From Desulfovibrio sp. (GTDB taxonomy: Bacteria; Desulfobacterota; Desulfovibrionia; Desulfovibrionales; Desulfovibrionaceae), in assembly GCA_030145055.1 (NCBI GenBank), contig JAQYWK010000002.1, positions 846,824 through 910,823 of the forward strand: a DNA stretch of 64,000 bases, read 5' to 3'. This document shows, in pieces, positions 9,735 to 19,405 of this stretch (position 1 is its first letter; each line of letters starts with the position of its first letter). The notes beneath the pieces were generated by a model that worked only from the letters and a program-made list of their open reading frames with translations, was not told the DNA's origin and searched no databases. The translations under genes and the position numbers were made by a program.

Positions 9735-11078
9735 ATGACTAATGTCCTGCACATAACTCCGCATTTTGGAGGTGGCGTTGGTTCAGTCTTGCGCACGCTT
9801 ATTGATGGACTGCAAGATTCTTATGGGTACCAGCAGGAAATTGTTACTTTTGAAGATATGAATGCACACAGCCAAGAGTGGGCAAGGGCACAAGGGCACA
9901 CAGTACATAGTGAAATGTCATCGTTAAGCCCTGCCCTGCATGCTATGGCACGCGCCTCTGATATTGTGCATATTCACTTCTGGAATCACCCGTTAACATA
10001 TCAATTCCTCTGGGCATTTTCTGGTGGTGCAGCACGTGTGGTTCTGTGGGCACATTGTAATGGCCACCATGCCCCAAATATGTTTCCTTCTGCTGCTCTA
10101 ACTTTTCCGGAAATTTTTGTTACAACATCTGAATACAGCCTTAAAGCCCCAAGCGTACAGGCTCAATCTGAAGAATGGCGTAAAAATCATATCTGCAACA
10201 TTACCTCTTGCTGTGATACCACTGAATTTACAAAAATTACTCCTGTGAAACATTCAGGAATTGTCGTTGGCTATGTTGGGACGGTGGATTACTGTAAGAT
10301 GCACAGAGATAGCATTAATATACTTGCCGCTGTTTCAACACCTGATATTCGTTTTATAATTTGTGGCGAAGATAGCCACAATACTATTCAGACAACGGCA
10401 CAAACAAAAGGAGTAGCAAGCAAATTCGACTTTCTCGGGAAGGTGTCGAATGTTCCTTCTGTATTGGCTGAAATGGACATTTTCGCCTACCCCCTTACCC
10501 CTGATCATTATGGAACAGGAGAACAGGTGCTTGTGGAGGCTATGGCTGCAGGTATTCCACAAGTGGTACTAAATAACGGGCCAGAGTCCAGCATTGTACA
10601 GAACGGGATAACAGGCATTATAGCAAATAGTCCTGAAGCCTTTACTAACGCAATAGAGCTACTTGCCAGTGATCCGGAATTACGGCTGCAAATGGGCATA
10701 AACTCAAAAAGACACGCAGCAATGCAGCATACTACTACGACCATGGTGAATGCATGGAATATGGTATATACTGAACTCTTATCTCATCCTAAAAAAACAT
10801 GTATTTTTAACTGTCCTCCCCTTGCGCAAGCTAGGCAAAATGATGTTGCCACGGGGCTATTCTTATGCAGCCTTGTCGATGAGCAAGTGCAAAATATATT
10901 CAGCACAACATTTTCGTTTTCCCCCAACCCTCTACCCGAGGAGATGTGTGATAAATTGAACACATTACACGACATCTATTTTGCCGAAGGAAAAGGCAGC
11001 ATTCATCAGTATGCACGGTTTTTAAAAGATGTGAAATTACTATACGCATCAAGAATAGTACGAGAAATAAAACAGTAG
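9735..11078 (+). CDS. Family 4 glycosyltransferase
   Basis: This is a 447-residue GT-B glycosyltransferase. The N-terminus HITPHFGGGVGSVL is the acceptor-side glycine loop. The donor-side signature around residues 255-280 reads GTGEQVLVEAMAAGIPQVV, with the glutamates expected of GT4. It is retaining by family rule. Only five bases separate it from the upstream radical SAM gene, which suggests a shared transcript. The C-terminal 80 residues after the GT domain have no assignment. Confidence 0.85.
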   Translation: MTNVLHITPHFGGGVGSVLRTLIDGLQDSYGYQQEIVTFEDMNAHSQEWARAQGHTVHSEMSSLSPALHAMARASDIVHIHFWNHPLTYQFLWAFSGGAARVVLWAHCNGHHAPNMFPSAALTFPEIFVTTSEYSLKAPSVQAQSEEWRKNHICNITSCCDTTEFTKITPVKHSGIVVGYVGTVDYCKMHRDSINILAAVSTPDIRFIICGEDSHNTIQTTAQTKGVASKFDFLGKVSNVPSVLAEMDIFAYPLTPDHYGTGEQVLVEAMAAGIPQVVLNNGPESSIVQNGITGIIANSPEAFTNAIELLASDPELRLQMGINSKRHAAMQHTTTTMVNAWNMVYTELLSHPKKTCIFNCPPLAQARQNDVATGLFLCSLVDEQVQNIFSTTFSFSPNPLPEEMCDKLNTLHDIYFAEGKGSIHQYARFLKDVKLLYASRIVREIKQ

Positions 11079-11221
11079 AAATACGACAAAGTCAAAACAA
11101 TGCTCCTACCCGCACTGCGGAGTATTGGGTGAATATAAAAGGTGTTTCGTTTCTTGCAATAACATGTTAGCAAACTAAATATAATTTCACCATAAACATT
11201 TAAAATGATTACTATAATATT

Positions 11222-12325
11222 ATGCTTAAAAGCTTTTTACAGGACTTTAAAATATTGCTAAAGGGAACACCTCTTGAGCCTGGATCATTGCTTCCGCGCT
11301 CCCCAGAAAAGATCGCCCTATATGGCGCGGGGAGCATGGGCAAAATGGCGCTAGATTGTATGCAGCGAGTAAACATGGAGCCTGTATATTTCATTGATGC
11401 CCACAGCCGTGAGCAGAATTTTCATAATATTCCTGTAATTCACCCCGCGGATATTTCAGAGCATGATAAAAAGACATTCACCTTTATTGTTTGCATAGCC
11501 ACTTTACCTTACGTCCCGATAAAAAAATTTCTGCAAGAATTAGGCTGTGCTGAAATATACCATTTTTATGATTTGAGCGAAGCGGCATTCCCTCAAATTA
11601 TGCCCAACGGCTGGATGCTGGAAGCACCCAATAAAACGTGTTTGAAGAGCATCTTTACTTCCCTTTCTCATGATGAGACTTCCGCGGCCCATTTTCTACA
11701 GTTTTTATGGTGGCGCATTGCTCGCGAAGAAAAAATTTACGAAGATTACCCTGTATTAACAGGCCAAAAATATTTTAAAGCTCCATGCATTCCACCTGCA
11801 TCAAAAAAAGAGTTTTTAATAGACTGTGGAGTGCACGCAGGACAAACTATTGCAGCCTTTAAACAGTATACCAAAGAACAATTTATAGGCGTTCATGGTT
11901 TTGAACCTGACCCACAAATGTATACTATTGCTACAAGTGGTCATTTAGAAGACAATATTAAGATAGAGTCACTAGCTGTAAGTGATACTATAAAAAAGGC
12001 GCCGTTTCGTTCAGGTCTTGACTTTGCATCATCTCTTGCAGAAGACGGCGTTCTTATAGTTCAAACAACAACGATTGATTGTCTTCAAGGCGCCAAGCCA
12101 ACTTTTATTAAAGTTCATGTTGAAGGTGCAGAATTAGCTGTGCTAAAAGGCGGTAAAAATTGCATTGAAAAACATCGCCCCATTCTAATGGTTTTTGCAG
12201 ACCATTCTCCTGATGGACTAAAAGAAATCCCTCAATTCCTTATATCGCTAGAGAAGTATAAACTTTATTTTTATTTGCATGACTATTGTGGTAACTCCGC
12301 AATTTTTTATGCGATACCACAATAA
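11222..12325 (+). CDS. FkbM-type methyltransferase with N-terminal Rossmann module
   Basis: This 367-residue protein starts with a short Rossmann-like segment (ALYGAGSMGK, YFIDAHS) and continues into an FkbM-type SAM methyltransferase (about 195-365). The methyltransferase motifs are altered: the glycine loop reads DCGVHAGQT where most members have DVGAN-G, and the second motif reads KVHVEGAE instead of K-DVEGAE. FkbM enzymes methylate hydroxyls of sugars or polyketides, so a glycan O-methylation role is likely if the variant site is active. A 143 bp gap precedes it. No strong ribosome site is visible before the ATG. Confidence 0.75.
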   Translation: MLKSFLQDFKILLKGTPLEPGSLLPRSPEKIALYGAGSMGKMALDCMQRVNMEPVYFIDAHSREQNFHNIPVIHPADISEHDKKTFTFIVCIATLPYVPIKKFLQELGCAEIYHFYDLSEAAFPQIMPNGWMLEAPNKTCLKSIFTSLSHDETSAAHFLQFLWWRIAREEKIYEDYPVLTGQKYFKAPCIPPASKKEFLIDCGVHAGQTIAAFKQYTKEQFIGVHGFEPDPQMYTIATSGHLEDNIKIESLAVSDTIKKAPFRSGLDFASSLAEDGVLIVQTTTIDCLQGAKPTFIKVHVEGAELAVLKGGKNCIEKHRPILMVFADHSPDGLKEIPQFLISLEKYKLYFYLHDYCGNSAIFYAIPQ

Positions 12326-12337
12326 AAGGGGACACAT

Positions 12338-13348
12338 ATGGTTGCGGAATATGAGTCAAAATTACAACAAGACGGCAGGCAAAATCTTGTCGAAATTTTA
12401 CCAGTAAAAACACCATTTTTGCTTTATATAGATCCGTCAAGCGCCTGCAATTTCAGGTGCAAGTTTTGTCCAACAGGGCATCAAGACTTATTGCGTAGTG
12501 CAGGGGTAAAAAGTTCTATTCTTGACTTTGATTTGTACAAAAGAATTATTGATAGTCTTGGGGAATTTTCTCAAAAAATAAAAGTGATACGATTCAATAA
12601 AATTGGTGAACCGCTACTCAACCCGCATATAAGTGAAATGCTTGCCTATGCAAAGGCAAGCGGTCATGTTGAGGCGATCCATCTGACAACAAATGCAGCA
12701 AAATTGACCAATAAACTGTCCACTCGTCTTGTTGATGCTGGAACAGATGTGATTAACATCTCGGTAGAGGGTGTTAATGAGGCTCAATATAAAAAAGTTT
12801 GCGGTGTCAACATTGACTTCCAGCAGTTTGTCAAGAATATTCAATGGCTCTACGCGCATAAAGAAAATACAAAGATAAATATTAAAATCCCGGGTAATTA
12901 TTTAACAGAAAAAGATAAAGAAACTTTTTTAAACATCTTCTCTGAGCACTGCGACACTATCTTTATTGAAAACCTAAGCTCCATATGGCCAGGCTTTGAT
13001 ATTGTGGAGAGAGGTGGCTTTCCGATACAAGATGAGCATCAATATGGCGAGAACGGTGGCGAAAAGCAAATATGCACCTACCTTTTTTACGCTATGGCTA
13101 TTAATGCCGATGGTACGGTAAGTGCATGTTGTCCTGACTGGGAACAAAAATTGATTCTCGGAGATACTAAGATACAACCTATTAAAGAAATTTGGAACAG
13201 TGAAGCCCTGCGCGTGTTGCAACTTGCACATCTAAGGTTAGAACGACAAAAGGTTGCGGTGTGTAACCAATGTGGCCACATCCGTTACTGTCAAGTCGAC
13301 TGCATAGATAGTGCGTCGCAAGATATCATACAAAGGTTTAAAGCATGA
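12338..13348 (+). CDS. Radical SAM/SPASM protein (first of two sisters)
   Basis: This is a 336-residue radical SAM enzyme. The cluster-binding cysteines are C37, C41 and C44 in CNFRCKFC, followed by the GEP motif (KIGEPLLNP). A C-terminal SPASM-like section carries further cysteines (SACCPDWEQK, CNQCGHIRYCQVDC) for auxiliary clusters. It matches the protein encoded at 16441-17463 in length, cysteine spacing and the GD-x-K..I-IWNS segment, so the pair arose by duplication. Its last four bases overlap the start of the next gene. The substrate is unknown; dehydrogenation or epimerisation of a sugar, or peptide modification, are both possible. Confidence 0.8.
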   Translation: MVAEYESKLQQDGRQNLVEILPVKTPFLLYIDPSSACNFRCKFCPTGHQDLLRSAGVKSSILDFDLYKRIIDSLGEFSQKIKVIRFNKIGEPLLNPHISEMLAYAKASGHVEAIHLTTNAAKLTNKLSTRLVDAGTDVINISVEGVNEAQYKKVCGVNIDFQQFVKNIQWLYAHKENTKINIKIPGNYLTEKDKETFLNIFSEHCDTIFIENLSSIWPGFDIVERGGFPIQDEHQYGENGGEKQICTYLFYAMAINADGTVSACCPDWEQKLILGDTKIQPIKEIWNSEALRVLQLAHLRLERQKVAVCNQCGHIRYCQVDCIDSASQDIIQRFKA

Positions 13349-14520
13349 CAGACTCGGTTCTACAACATACCTGTCCGATATGCTCCGGTAAAAGCAAGCT
13401 GGTAGCATCACATGAGCTATGCGGATTTAATGAGTCCATATTCGCAGGTACTGCCGAATACAGAACCTGTTCAAAGTGTAATTATGTTTGGCTGAGTACT
13501 GTTTCTAGTAAACAACTTACTGAATATTATTCTAACGAAGCTATTTATTTTGACAGCACACACTTTGCTGTAGATGCTCCCGGGAACATTACAAAATTTA
13601 AGCGCTACACAGAACTTGTCTCACAAATTTTAGTGTCATTTAGCACCGTTGCCGACATAGGCTGCGGGCGCGGTGGTTTTTTAAATTGGTTAAAAAGTGA
13701 ATATCCCCAACTTGAATGCTTTGGAGTAGACCTTGATGTAAAAAGCTTACCGGTAAATAAGCAAAACGCACCACATTTTAAAAACGGCGATATATATAAT
13801 CTACCCTTTTCTCGTTCCGAAATTGATGTCGTCACATGTTTTCATGTGTTAGAGCACGCTCTTGACGTTAATACGGTTTTAGAAGAATGCGCACGCGTCC
13901 TCAAAGACGACGGGTATCTTATCCTCGAAGTCCCTGATGGTTCACGCTACTCAAAGCAAACTCCTTGCAAGGGATTCTGGGTAGGTGTTCAAGAGCACAT
14001 TAATCATTTTTCTCCACATGCGTTGAGCATGGCACTAAGAAACGCTGGTTTTTATGTGCGTTCTATTGAACAAGGCATCGCAGAATCAAGCGATGTTGAT
14101 TATCCTTTTCTCGCTATTACTGCACAAAAGAGAACTCGCGCTACGACTTTGCCTGTTAAGACAACTCCTACGCATAGTATATCCACATACGTACAAGATT
14201 CTTTGCAATATTTTCAGGAAGTTGCTAAAGAAAAGAATAATTTAGCATGTCAAAATATACTATTTTGGGGAGTATCTATGCTGCTTATGTACATACTTCC
14301 GTATATTGATGCTAAAGAAATCGCCATCTGCGATGCATCGCAATTCAAGCAAGGACAACGACTCTTAACCGAAACGATTCTTTCTCCCGAAGAAGCTGCT
14401 CATATTTATAATAATGAAGAGACATGTCTCGTCATCTCTTCTGTGGTCAACTATGACGCTATTCATAAAGCGGCTGTAGCCTTAGGTTGGAACCCCAAGC
14501 AAATATTTAAATTGGTATAA
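13345..14520 (+). CDS. SAM-dependent methyltransferase with zinc ribbon and C-terminal Rossmann module
   Basis: This 391-residue protein begins with a zinc ribbon (CPICSGK...CSKC). It continues as a class I methyltransferase with the SAM loop ADIGCGRGGFLNWL near residue 110 and the post-I acidic FGVDLD. The C-terminal 120 residues carry a Rossmann-like stretch, ILFWGVSMLL and ICDASQFKQG, whose SQFKQG is shared with the radical SAM protein at 7903-9729. The architecture resembles sugar C-methyltransferases with a zinc-binding N-terminus. The ATGA overlap with the upstream radical SAM gene suggests coupled translation and a common substrate. Confidence 0.8.
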   Translation: MTDSVLQHTCPICSGKSKLVASHELCGFNESIFAGTAEYRTCSKCNYVWLSTVSSKQLTEYYSNEAIYFDSTHFAVDAPGNITKFKRYTELVSQILVSFSTVADIGCGRGGFLNWLKSEYPQLECFGVDLDVKSLPVNKQNAPHFKNGDIYNLPFSRSEIDVVTCFHVLEHALDVNTVLEECARVLKDDGYLILEVPDGSRYSKQTPCKGFWVGVQEHINHFSPHALSMALRNAGFYVRSIEQGIAESSDVDYPFLAITAQKRTRATTLPVKTTPTHSISTYVQDSLQYFQEVAKEKNNLACQNILFWGVSMLLMYILPYIDAKEIAICDASQFKQGQRLLTETILSPEEAAHIYNNEETCLVISSVVNYDAIHKAAVALGWNPKQIFKLV

Positions 14521-14523
14521 ACC

Positions 14524-15630
14524 ATGACAACATACCCTCTTGATTATAGTACAAAAGCAATTGAAAAAATTGTGAGCTCTTTGCAACCCTCTGTACAAAA
14601 TATCGATGCAGATTTTGCAGCAGGTATCGCCTTGTACGGTGCGGGCATGGTTGGAAAGTGGGCAGCCAACTATTTGGATCAACAAGGGGCTAATATACGT
14701 TGCTTTCTTGATAAAGATCTTAGAAAAAAGGGTACCACTATTTCGAATGTCCCTGTCTTATTGCCGGAAGAAGGAGCAGCTATAAAAATCAACTCCGTAC
14801 TGATTACGGCTCGACACTATGTACAAGAGATCACTCGCTCCATAGGTGATAAATATACAACGGTTCTATCCTTTGACGCTTATTTCATAGTAAAAAACTA
14901 CGCCCGCATAGCTAATGTTCGGGACAACATTCTGGGTGATGCACAAAGCAAAAAAGTCTACAACGCTATCCTCCATTCCATGCTTACAAGCTCACTTGAT
15001 AGCTGTTATGAAGTTATAGAAAAAAATATGTATTTTTCTTTGCCGCAGTTCAGTGGGAACTTTGAAGAAACATTTGTAGATGCCGGAGCGTTTGTAGGGG
15101 ACAGTATAGAGCATTTCATTTGGGAAAACCTAGGTACCTTCGGTCATTTATATGCTTTTGAACCTGGAGAAAGACAATTTCCTGCCTTACAAGCTAGAAT
15201 GAAAAGACTTGTGACCGAATGGGCTATTGACACCAAGAAGATAACCTTGGAAAAAGCAGGTCTCTCGGACGAAAACACTAAACTTTCCTGTACATACGTA
15301 TCCGAAGATGCCCTGCGGCATGGCTTAGCGCCCCTATCAAACTCAGATGAGAATACTGATTGTGTCCCTGTATATACACTGGATTCCTATTTGGATGGAC
15401 GCCCGGTAACATTTCTTAAAGTTGATATTGAAGGTATGGAAATGGCGTTCCTACGCGGTGCCCAAGAAACTATTCGTAATTGTCGCCCAAAAATTGCCAT
15501 TTGTATTTATCATTATCCTTCGGATCTTTATGAAATCGTAGAATTCATAAAAAATATTATTCCAGACTACACCTTTGCAGTGCGATGGCACGCACCTGTT
15601 TTTGGAGACTTTGTTTTATACTGTTACTAA
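14524..15630 (+). CDS. FkbM-type methyltransferase with N-terminal Rossmann module
   Basis: This 368-residue protein has the same two-part plan as the one at 11222-12325. An N-terminal GAGMVGKWAANYL/CFLDKD Rossmann segment (about 35-110) precedes an FkbM methyltransferase with FVDAGAFVGDS as the glycine loop and KVDIEGMEMAFLRGA as the closing motif. These motifs match the family better than those of the first copy. Three bases separate it from the upstream methyltransferase. O-methylation of the glycan is the likely role. Confidence 0.8.
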   Translation: MTTYPLDYSTKAIEKIVSSLQPSVQNIDADFAAGIALYGAGMVGKWAANYLDQQGANIRCFLDKDLRKKGTTISNVPVLLPEEGAAIKINSVLITARHYVQEITRSIGDKYTTVLSFDAYFIVKNYARIANVRDNILGDAQSKKVYNAILHSMLTSSLDSCYEVIEKNMYFSLPQFSGNFEETFVDAGAFVGDSIEHFIWENLGTFGHLYAFEPGERQFPALQARMKRLVTEWAIDTKKITLEKAGLSDENTKLSCTYVSEDALRHGLAPLSNSDENTDCVPVYTLDSYLDGRPVTFLKVDIEGMEMAFLRGAQETIRNCRPKIAICIYHYPSDLYEIVEFIKNIIPDYTFAVRWHAPVFGDFVLYCY

Positions 15631-15651
15631 AGATATTATTTGGAGTATATT

Positions 15652-16389
15652 ATGGATGATTTTAAAGAATTTGATAGTTTTGTAACTAGTAATATCAAAA
15701 AACTTGGTCAGTCAGAAGAGTGCAAAAGGCTGAGCAAAGAATGGCTTTCCGCCACAGGAGCCAATAACTACAGCTTTAATTTCCAGTGGATGGGAATGCC
15801 CGTACTGCAACAACCGGTAGATCTTATCGCCTTGCAGGAAATCATATGGAATATAAAACCTGACCTGATTGTTGAAACGGGTGTTGCGCGCGGGGGCTCG
15901 GTTATTTTTTATGCCTCACTGCTCGAAATGATGGGAATTGACGGGGATGTGATTGGGATTGATATTGATATACGCCCACATAATTTTGCTCGTATCATGC
16001 AACACCCCATGAAAAAGCGGATAACGTTGTTGGAAGGGAGCTCTACTTCAGACCGCATTGTGGAAAAAGTAAAAGCTGTTGCGGCTCACAAGGAACGCGT
16101 TCTCATTATTTTTGATTCAAACCACACGCATGAACATGTGCTTCAAGAACTAAACCTGTACACCCCCTTTGTAACCAAGGGCAGCTACTGTATTGTATTT
16201 GATACTATTATTGAAGATTTGGCAAAAGAGAATGATTACAGCGACCGTCCTTGGGGCAAAGGGAACAATCCCAAAACAGCTGTATGGGAGTTTTTGAAAA
16301 ACAATAGCAATTTTGAAATAGATAAAAATCTTGAAGATAAACTACAGACAACGATATGTTCGGACGGTTATCTTAAAAGAATATCCTAA
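15652..16389 (+). CDS. Cephalosporin hydroxylase (CmcI)-type methyltransferase
   Basis: This protein of about 245 residues belongs to the CmcI/rhamnosyl O-methyltransferase group. It shows the SAM loop VETGVARGGSVIFYASLLE, the acidic GIDIDIRPHN, and the metal-site region FDSNHTHEHVL. Despite the family name, members near glycan genes act as O-methyltransferases. I placed the start at the ATG at 15652, because TTTGGAG ends six bases upstream; an in-frame TTG at 15640 lies inside that ribosome site. It sits between an FkbM enzyme and a radical SAM enzyme in the same orientation. Confidence 0.8.
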   Translation: MDDFKEFDSFVTSNIKKLGQSEECKRLSKEWLSATGANNYSFNFQWMGMPVLQQPVDLIALQEIIWNIKPDLIVETGVARGGSVIFYASLLEMMGIDGDVIGIDIDIRPHNFARIMQHPMKKRITLLEGSSTSDRIVEKVKAVAAHKERVLIIFDSNHTHEHVLQELNLYTPFVTKGSYCIVFDTIIEDLAKENDYSDRPWGKGNNPKTAVWEFLKNNSNFEIDKNLEDKLQTTICSDGYLKRIS

Positions 16390-16440
16390 CGCATTTAACC
16401 AGTAAAATTATGCACCAACCCTCTATATAAAGAGCAGCAC

Positions 16441-17463
16441 ATGAGCGCCGAACTACAAACCAGAATAAACCAGCATGACCGAACTCCCTTGCAGGACGTC
16501 ATTCCTCTTTCAACGCCATTTGTTCTCTTTTTAGACCCTGCAAGTGTATGCAATTTTAAATGTAATTTTTGCCCAACTGGGAATAATGATTTAATTGCCA
16601 AATCTCGTCGAAAGAACAGCTTACTTTCTAAAGATTTATTCAAAAAAATAATCGATGATCTTGAAGAGTTTCCTGATAATATAAAAGTATTGCGGATGTA
16701 TAAAGATGGAGAACCATTCTTAAACCCACATCTTGCAGAAATGGTTGCGTATGCAAAGAAAAGTTCTAAGGTACTATCCATTGATACCACCACCAATGGT
16801 TCGTTGCTGACACCTGAACGAGCAATTCCGGTTATGGAGGCTGGCCTTGATCAAATCAATATATCTTTAGATGGTATGAGCGACGAACAATTTCAAGATT
16901 TTACTCACACAAAAGTAGATTTCGACCAGTACCGTAAAAATGTTGCAACCCTTTATAAAAATAGAGGCGATTGTAAAATATTAATTAAAACAGTTAAGGA
17001 AATCCTTACCCCTGAAACTGAAAAACTGTTCTATGAATATTTTAGCCCTATATCAGACAAAATTTTTGTGGAACATGTTGCCCCGTGCTGGCCAGAGTTT
17101 GATGTTTCTGAAAAAGTGGAAGGCAACTATGACATCGGTATTTATGGACAACCACTGGATTCTGTAGATACATGCCCATACGTATTTTACTCTATGTCAA
17201 TTAATGCAGATGGTTTTGTTAGCATTTGCTTCCTAGATTGGCAGCATAAGTACATTATTGGAGACGCGAACAAAACTCCTGTAGAGTCTATTTGGAATTC
17301 GAAAGAATTTAATAAATATAGAATAGAGTTTCTACAAGGGGACAGAAAAAAAATTCCGTTTTGTAAAAGCTGTATGCAACTTGTTTATGGCATGCCTGAC
17401 AACCTCGATCCCTACAAAGAGGTGCTGCTAGCTCGTCTGACGGGTACCAATAAAACCTTATAA
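16441..17463 (+). CDS. Radical SAM/SPASM protein (second of two sisters)
   Basis: This 340-residue sister of the protein at 12338-13348 has the 4Fe-4S cysteines at the same residues, C37, C41 and C44 (CNFKCNFC). It also has a GEPFLNP motif and C-terminal SPASM-type cysteines (VSICFLDWQ, CKSCMQLVYG). The SPASM cysteines are fewer than in the sister, so its auxiliary clusters may differ. The next gene, rfbF, follows after 17 bp, which links it to CDP-sugar synthesis by position only. The substrate is unknown. Confidence 0.8.
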   Translation: MSAELQTRINQHDRTPLQDVIPLSTPFVLFLDPASVCNFKCNFCPTGNNDLIAKSRRKNSLLSKDLFKKIIDDLEEFPDNIKVLRMYKDGEPFLNPHLAEMVAYAKKSSKVLSIDTTTNGSLLTPERAIPVMEAGLDQINISLDGMSDEQFQDFTHTKVDFDQYRKNVATLYKNRGDCKILIKTVKEILTPETEKLFYEYFSPISDKIFVEHVAPCWPEFDVSEKVEGNYDIGIYGQPLDSVDTCPYVFYSMSINADGFVSICFLDWQHKYIIGDANKTPVESIWNSKEFNKYRIEFLQGDRKKIPFCKSCMQLVYGMPDNLDPYKEVLLARLTGTNKTL

Positions 17464-17480
17464 AAACTTACGGATACCTT

Positions 17481-18260
17481 ATGCAAACAGTCATTCTCTG
17501 CGGAGGACTTGGCACTCGTCTTCGTGAAGAAACAGAGTTTCGTCCGAAGCCAATGGTCCCCATTGGAACGCATCCCATTCTTTGGCATATCATGAAAATA
17601 TATGCGCAGTACAACCACAAGGAGTTTGTTCTTCCTCTTGGATATAAGGGCGAGATGATAAAAGACTACTTTGTAAACTATGAATGGATGACTAATGACA
17701 TAACGCTAAAACTCGGAGCCCCCGAAACATTGCGTTGCCACAATTGTAATGATGAAGCCGATTGGACAGTTACTCTTGCAAACACCGGTGCAAACAGCCA
17801 AAAAGGTAGTCGCATCAAGCAAATTGAAAAATACATTACTGGTGACACCTTTATGATGACCTATGGTGACGGTGTTGCTAACGTTAACCTCGATGCCTTG
17901 CTTGATTTCCATCATTCCCATGGGAAAATAGCCACTTTAACAGGGGTCTCTCCTGGGAACCAGTTTGGAGAATTGCAAATAAAAGACTCTCAAGTAACCA
18001 GTTTCAGAGAAAAACCGGAAGCAGGGCAAAATAACTTTGTAAACAGTGGTTTTTTTGTATTAAATATAAAAATTTTTGACTATCTAACTTTTGATGAAAA
18101 TTGCGATTTTGAATATGGTCCTCTTGAAAATTTAGCACGGCAAGGTGAACTTATGGTGTATAAACATGAGGGATTTTGGGGCTGGATGGACACTATACGC
18201 GACACCGAGCGACTGAATGCCATGTGGAACTCAGGGAAAGCTGCATGGAAAACTTGGTAG
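17481..18260 (+). CDS. rfbF: Glucose-1-phosphate cytidylyltransferase
   Basis: RfbF makes CDP-glucose from CTP and glucose-1-phosphate, the first step toward CDP-linked deoxysugars. The 259 residues match the usual length (about 257). The nucleotide-binding start reads ILCGGLGTRLREETEFRPKP, with the Mg-site in MTYGDGVAN and the product-binding EKPE. It overlaps the start of rfbG by 16 bases, the usual arrangement of this pair. Confidence 0.95.
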   Translation: MQTVILCGGLGTRLREETEFRPKPMVPIGTHPILWHIMKIYAQYNHKEFVLPLGYKGEMIKDYFVNYEWMTNDITLKLGAPETLRCHNCNDEADWTVTLANTGANSQKGSRIKQIEKYITGDTFMMTYGDGVANVNLDALLDFHHSHGKIATLTGVSPGNQFGELQIKDSQVTSFREKPEAGQNNFVNSGFFVLNIKIFDYLTFDENCDFEYGPLENLARQGELMVYKHEGFWGWMDTIRDTERLNAMWNSGKAAWKTW

Positions 18261-19312
18261 ATTTCTACAAGAACAAACGAGTATTTATTACAGGCGATAC
18301 AGGTTTTAAGGGAAGCTGGCTTGCCTGCATGCTCCATTCTATGGGCGCAATAGTGCATGGATATGCTCTTTCTCCACCTTCGACCCCAAGTCTATGGGAG
18401 CTTGCCCATATCTCTGAGCATATTGAGCACACGCATGCAGATATTCTAGACAATCAAACTGTGCAAAAGAAAATACAAAATTGTGCACCGGATATAGTGC
18501 TTCACCTTGCGGCCCAATCTCTTGTGCGCCCCTCTTATGAATCACCTTTTGCAACCTTCAATACAAATGTCATGGGAACCGCGTCAGTGTTAGATGCGGT
18601 TCTATCTACGCCATCCGTAAAATGCACAATTATTGTCACCAGTGATAAATGTTACCAAAATATTGGTGAGCCCTACGCCTATAAAGAATCTGATTCTATG
18701 GGGGGAGACGATCCGTATTCTGCCAGTAAAGGCTGTGCTGAGCTTATTACCCATGCATATAGACAAAGTTTTTTTATAAAAACAGGACAAGCTCTTGCCT
18801 CTGTACGTGCAGGCAATGTAATTGGTGGTGGAGACTTTGCCAAAGACCGTCTAATTCCAGATATGGTGAGAGCTTTCGCCAAAAATGAATCGGTTTCTAT
18901 CAGGAACCCTACGGCAACGCGCCCATGGCAACATGTGCTTGACCCTCTGTATGGATATTTGCTTCTTGCCAAAAAGCTCATAGAAGAGCCTGCAACCTAT
19001 GACAAAGGTTGGAATTTTGGGCCTATGCATCAGGAAACGCATACCGTTGGAGAAGTCGTTAAACAATTCTCAACATACTGGAATGGCAGTAAGATATTCC
19101 TCGACACAAACGTTCATCCTCATGAAGCCGTATACTTGGGACTCGACTGCACGCAAGCGCACACACAGTTGCAATGGCAGTCCAAACTGTCCTTTACAGA
19201 CAGTATTACATGGACAGCAGATTGGTTCTTAAAATTGGCACAAGGCGAGAATGCCTACAGCTTGTGTATGCAGCAAATAGAATATTTTTTATCCTTGGGT
19301 AAAGAAAACTAA
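18245..19312 (+). CDS. rfbG: CDP-glucose 4,6-dehydratase
   Basis: RfbG is an NAD-dependent extended SDR that converts CDP-glucose to CDP-4-keto-6-deoxyglucose. The coenzyme loop is TGDTGFKGSW, and the catalytic Tyr-x-x-x-Lys is in DPYSASKGC. The protein is 355 residues from the ATG at 18245 (MENLVDFY), which fits the family. A longer frame begins at 18176 but would be read through rfbF coding sequence and adds 23 unrelated residues. No rfbH (3-dehydratase) follows; an epimerase and a C-methyltransferase come next, so the pathway leaves the 3,6-dideoxyhexose route. Confidence 0.93.
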   Translation: MENLVDFYKNKRVFITGDTGFKGSWLACMLHSMGAIVHGYALSPPSTPSLWELAHISEHIEHTHADILDNQTVQKKIQNCAPDIVLHLAAQSLVRPSYESPFATFNTNVMGTASVLDAVLSTPSVKCTIIVTSDKCYQNIGEPYAYKESDSMGGDDPYSASKGCAELITHAYRQSFFIKTGQALASVRAGNVIGGGDFAKDRLIPDMVRAFAKNESVSIRNPTATRPWQHVLDPLYGYLLLAKKLIEEPATYDKGWNFGPMHQETHTVGEVVKQFSTYWNGSKIFLDTNVHPHEAVYLGLDCTQAHTQLQWQSKLSFTDSITWTADWFLKLAQGENAYSLCMQQIEYFLSLGKEN

Positions 19313-19405
19313 ATCCATAAGTCTCTAGTCTAAATATTAACAAGACGTGGGCTTATTCAACGATGCAGCTAAGATGTGCCAGTAACAACAATAAAAGAGA
19401 TATAG

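Noticed and set aside
18176-18244. An N-terminal extension of rfbG
   Set aside because: The added 23 residues are encoded by rfbF sequence in another frame and do not resemble the family.
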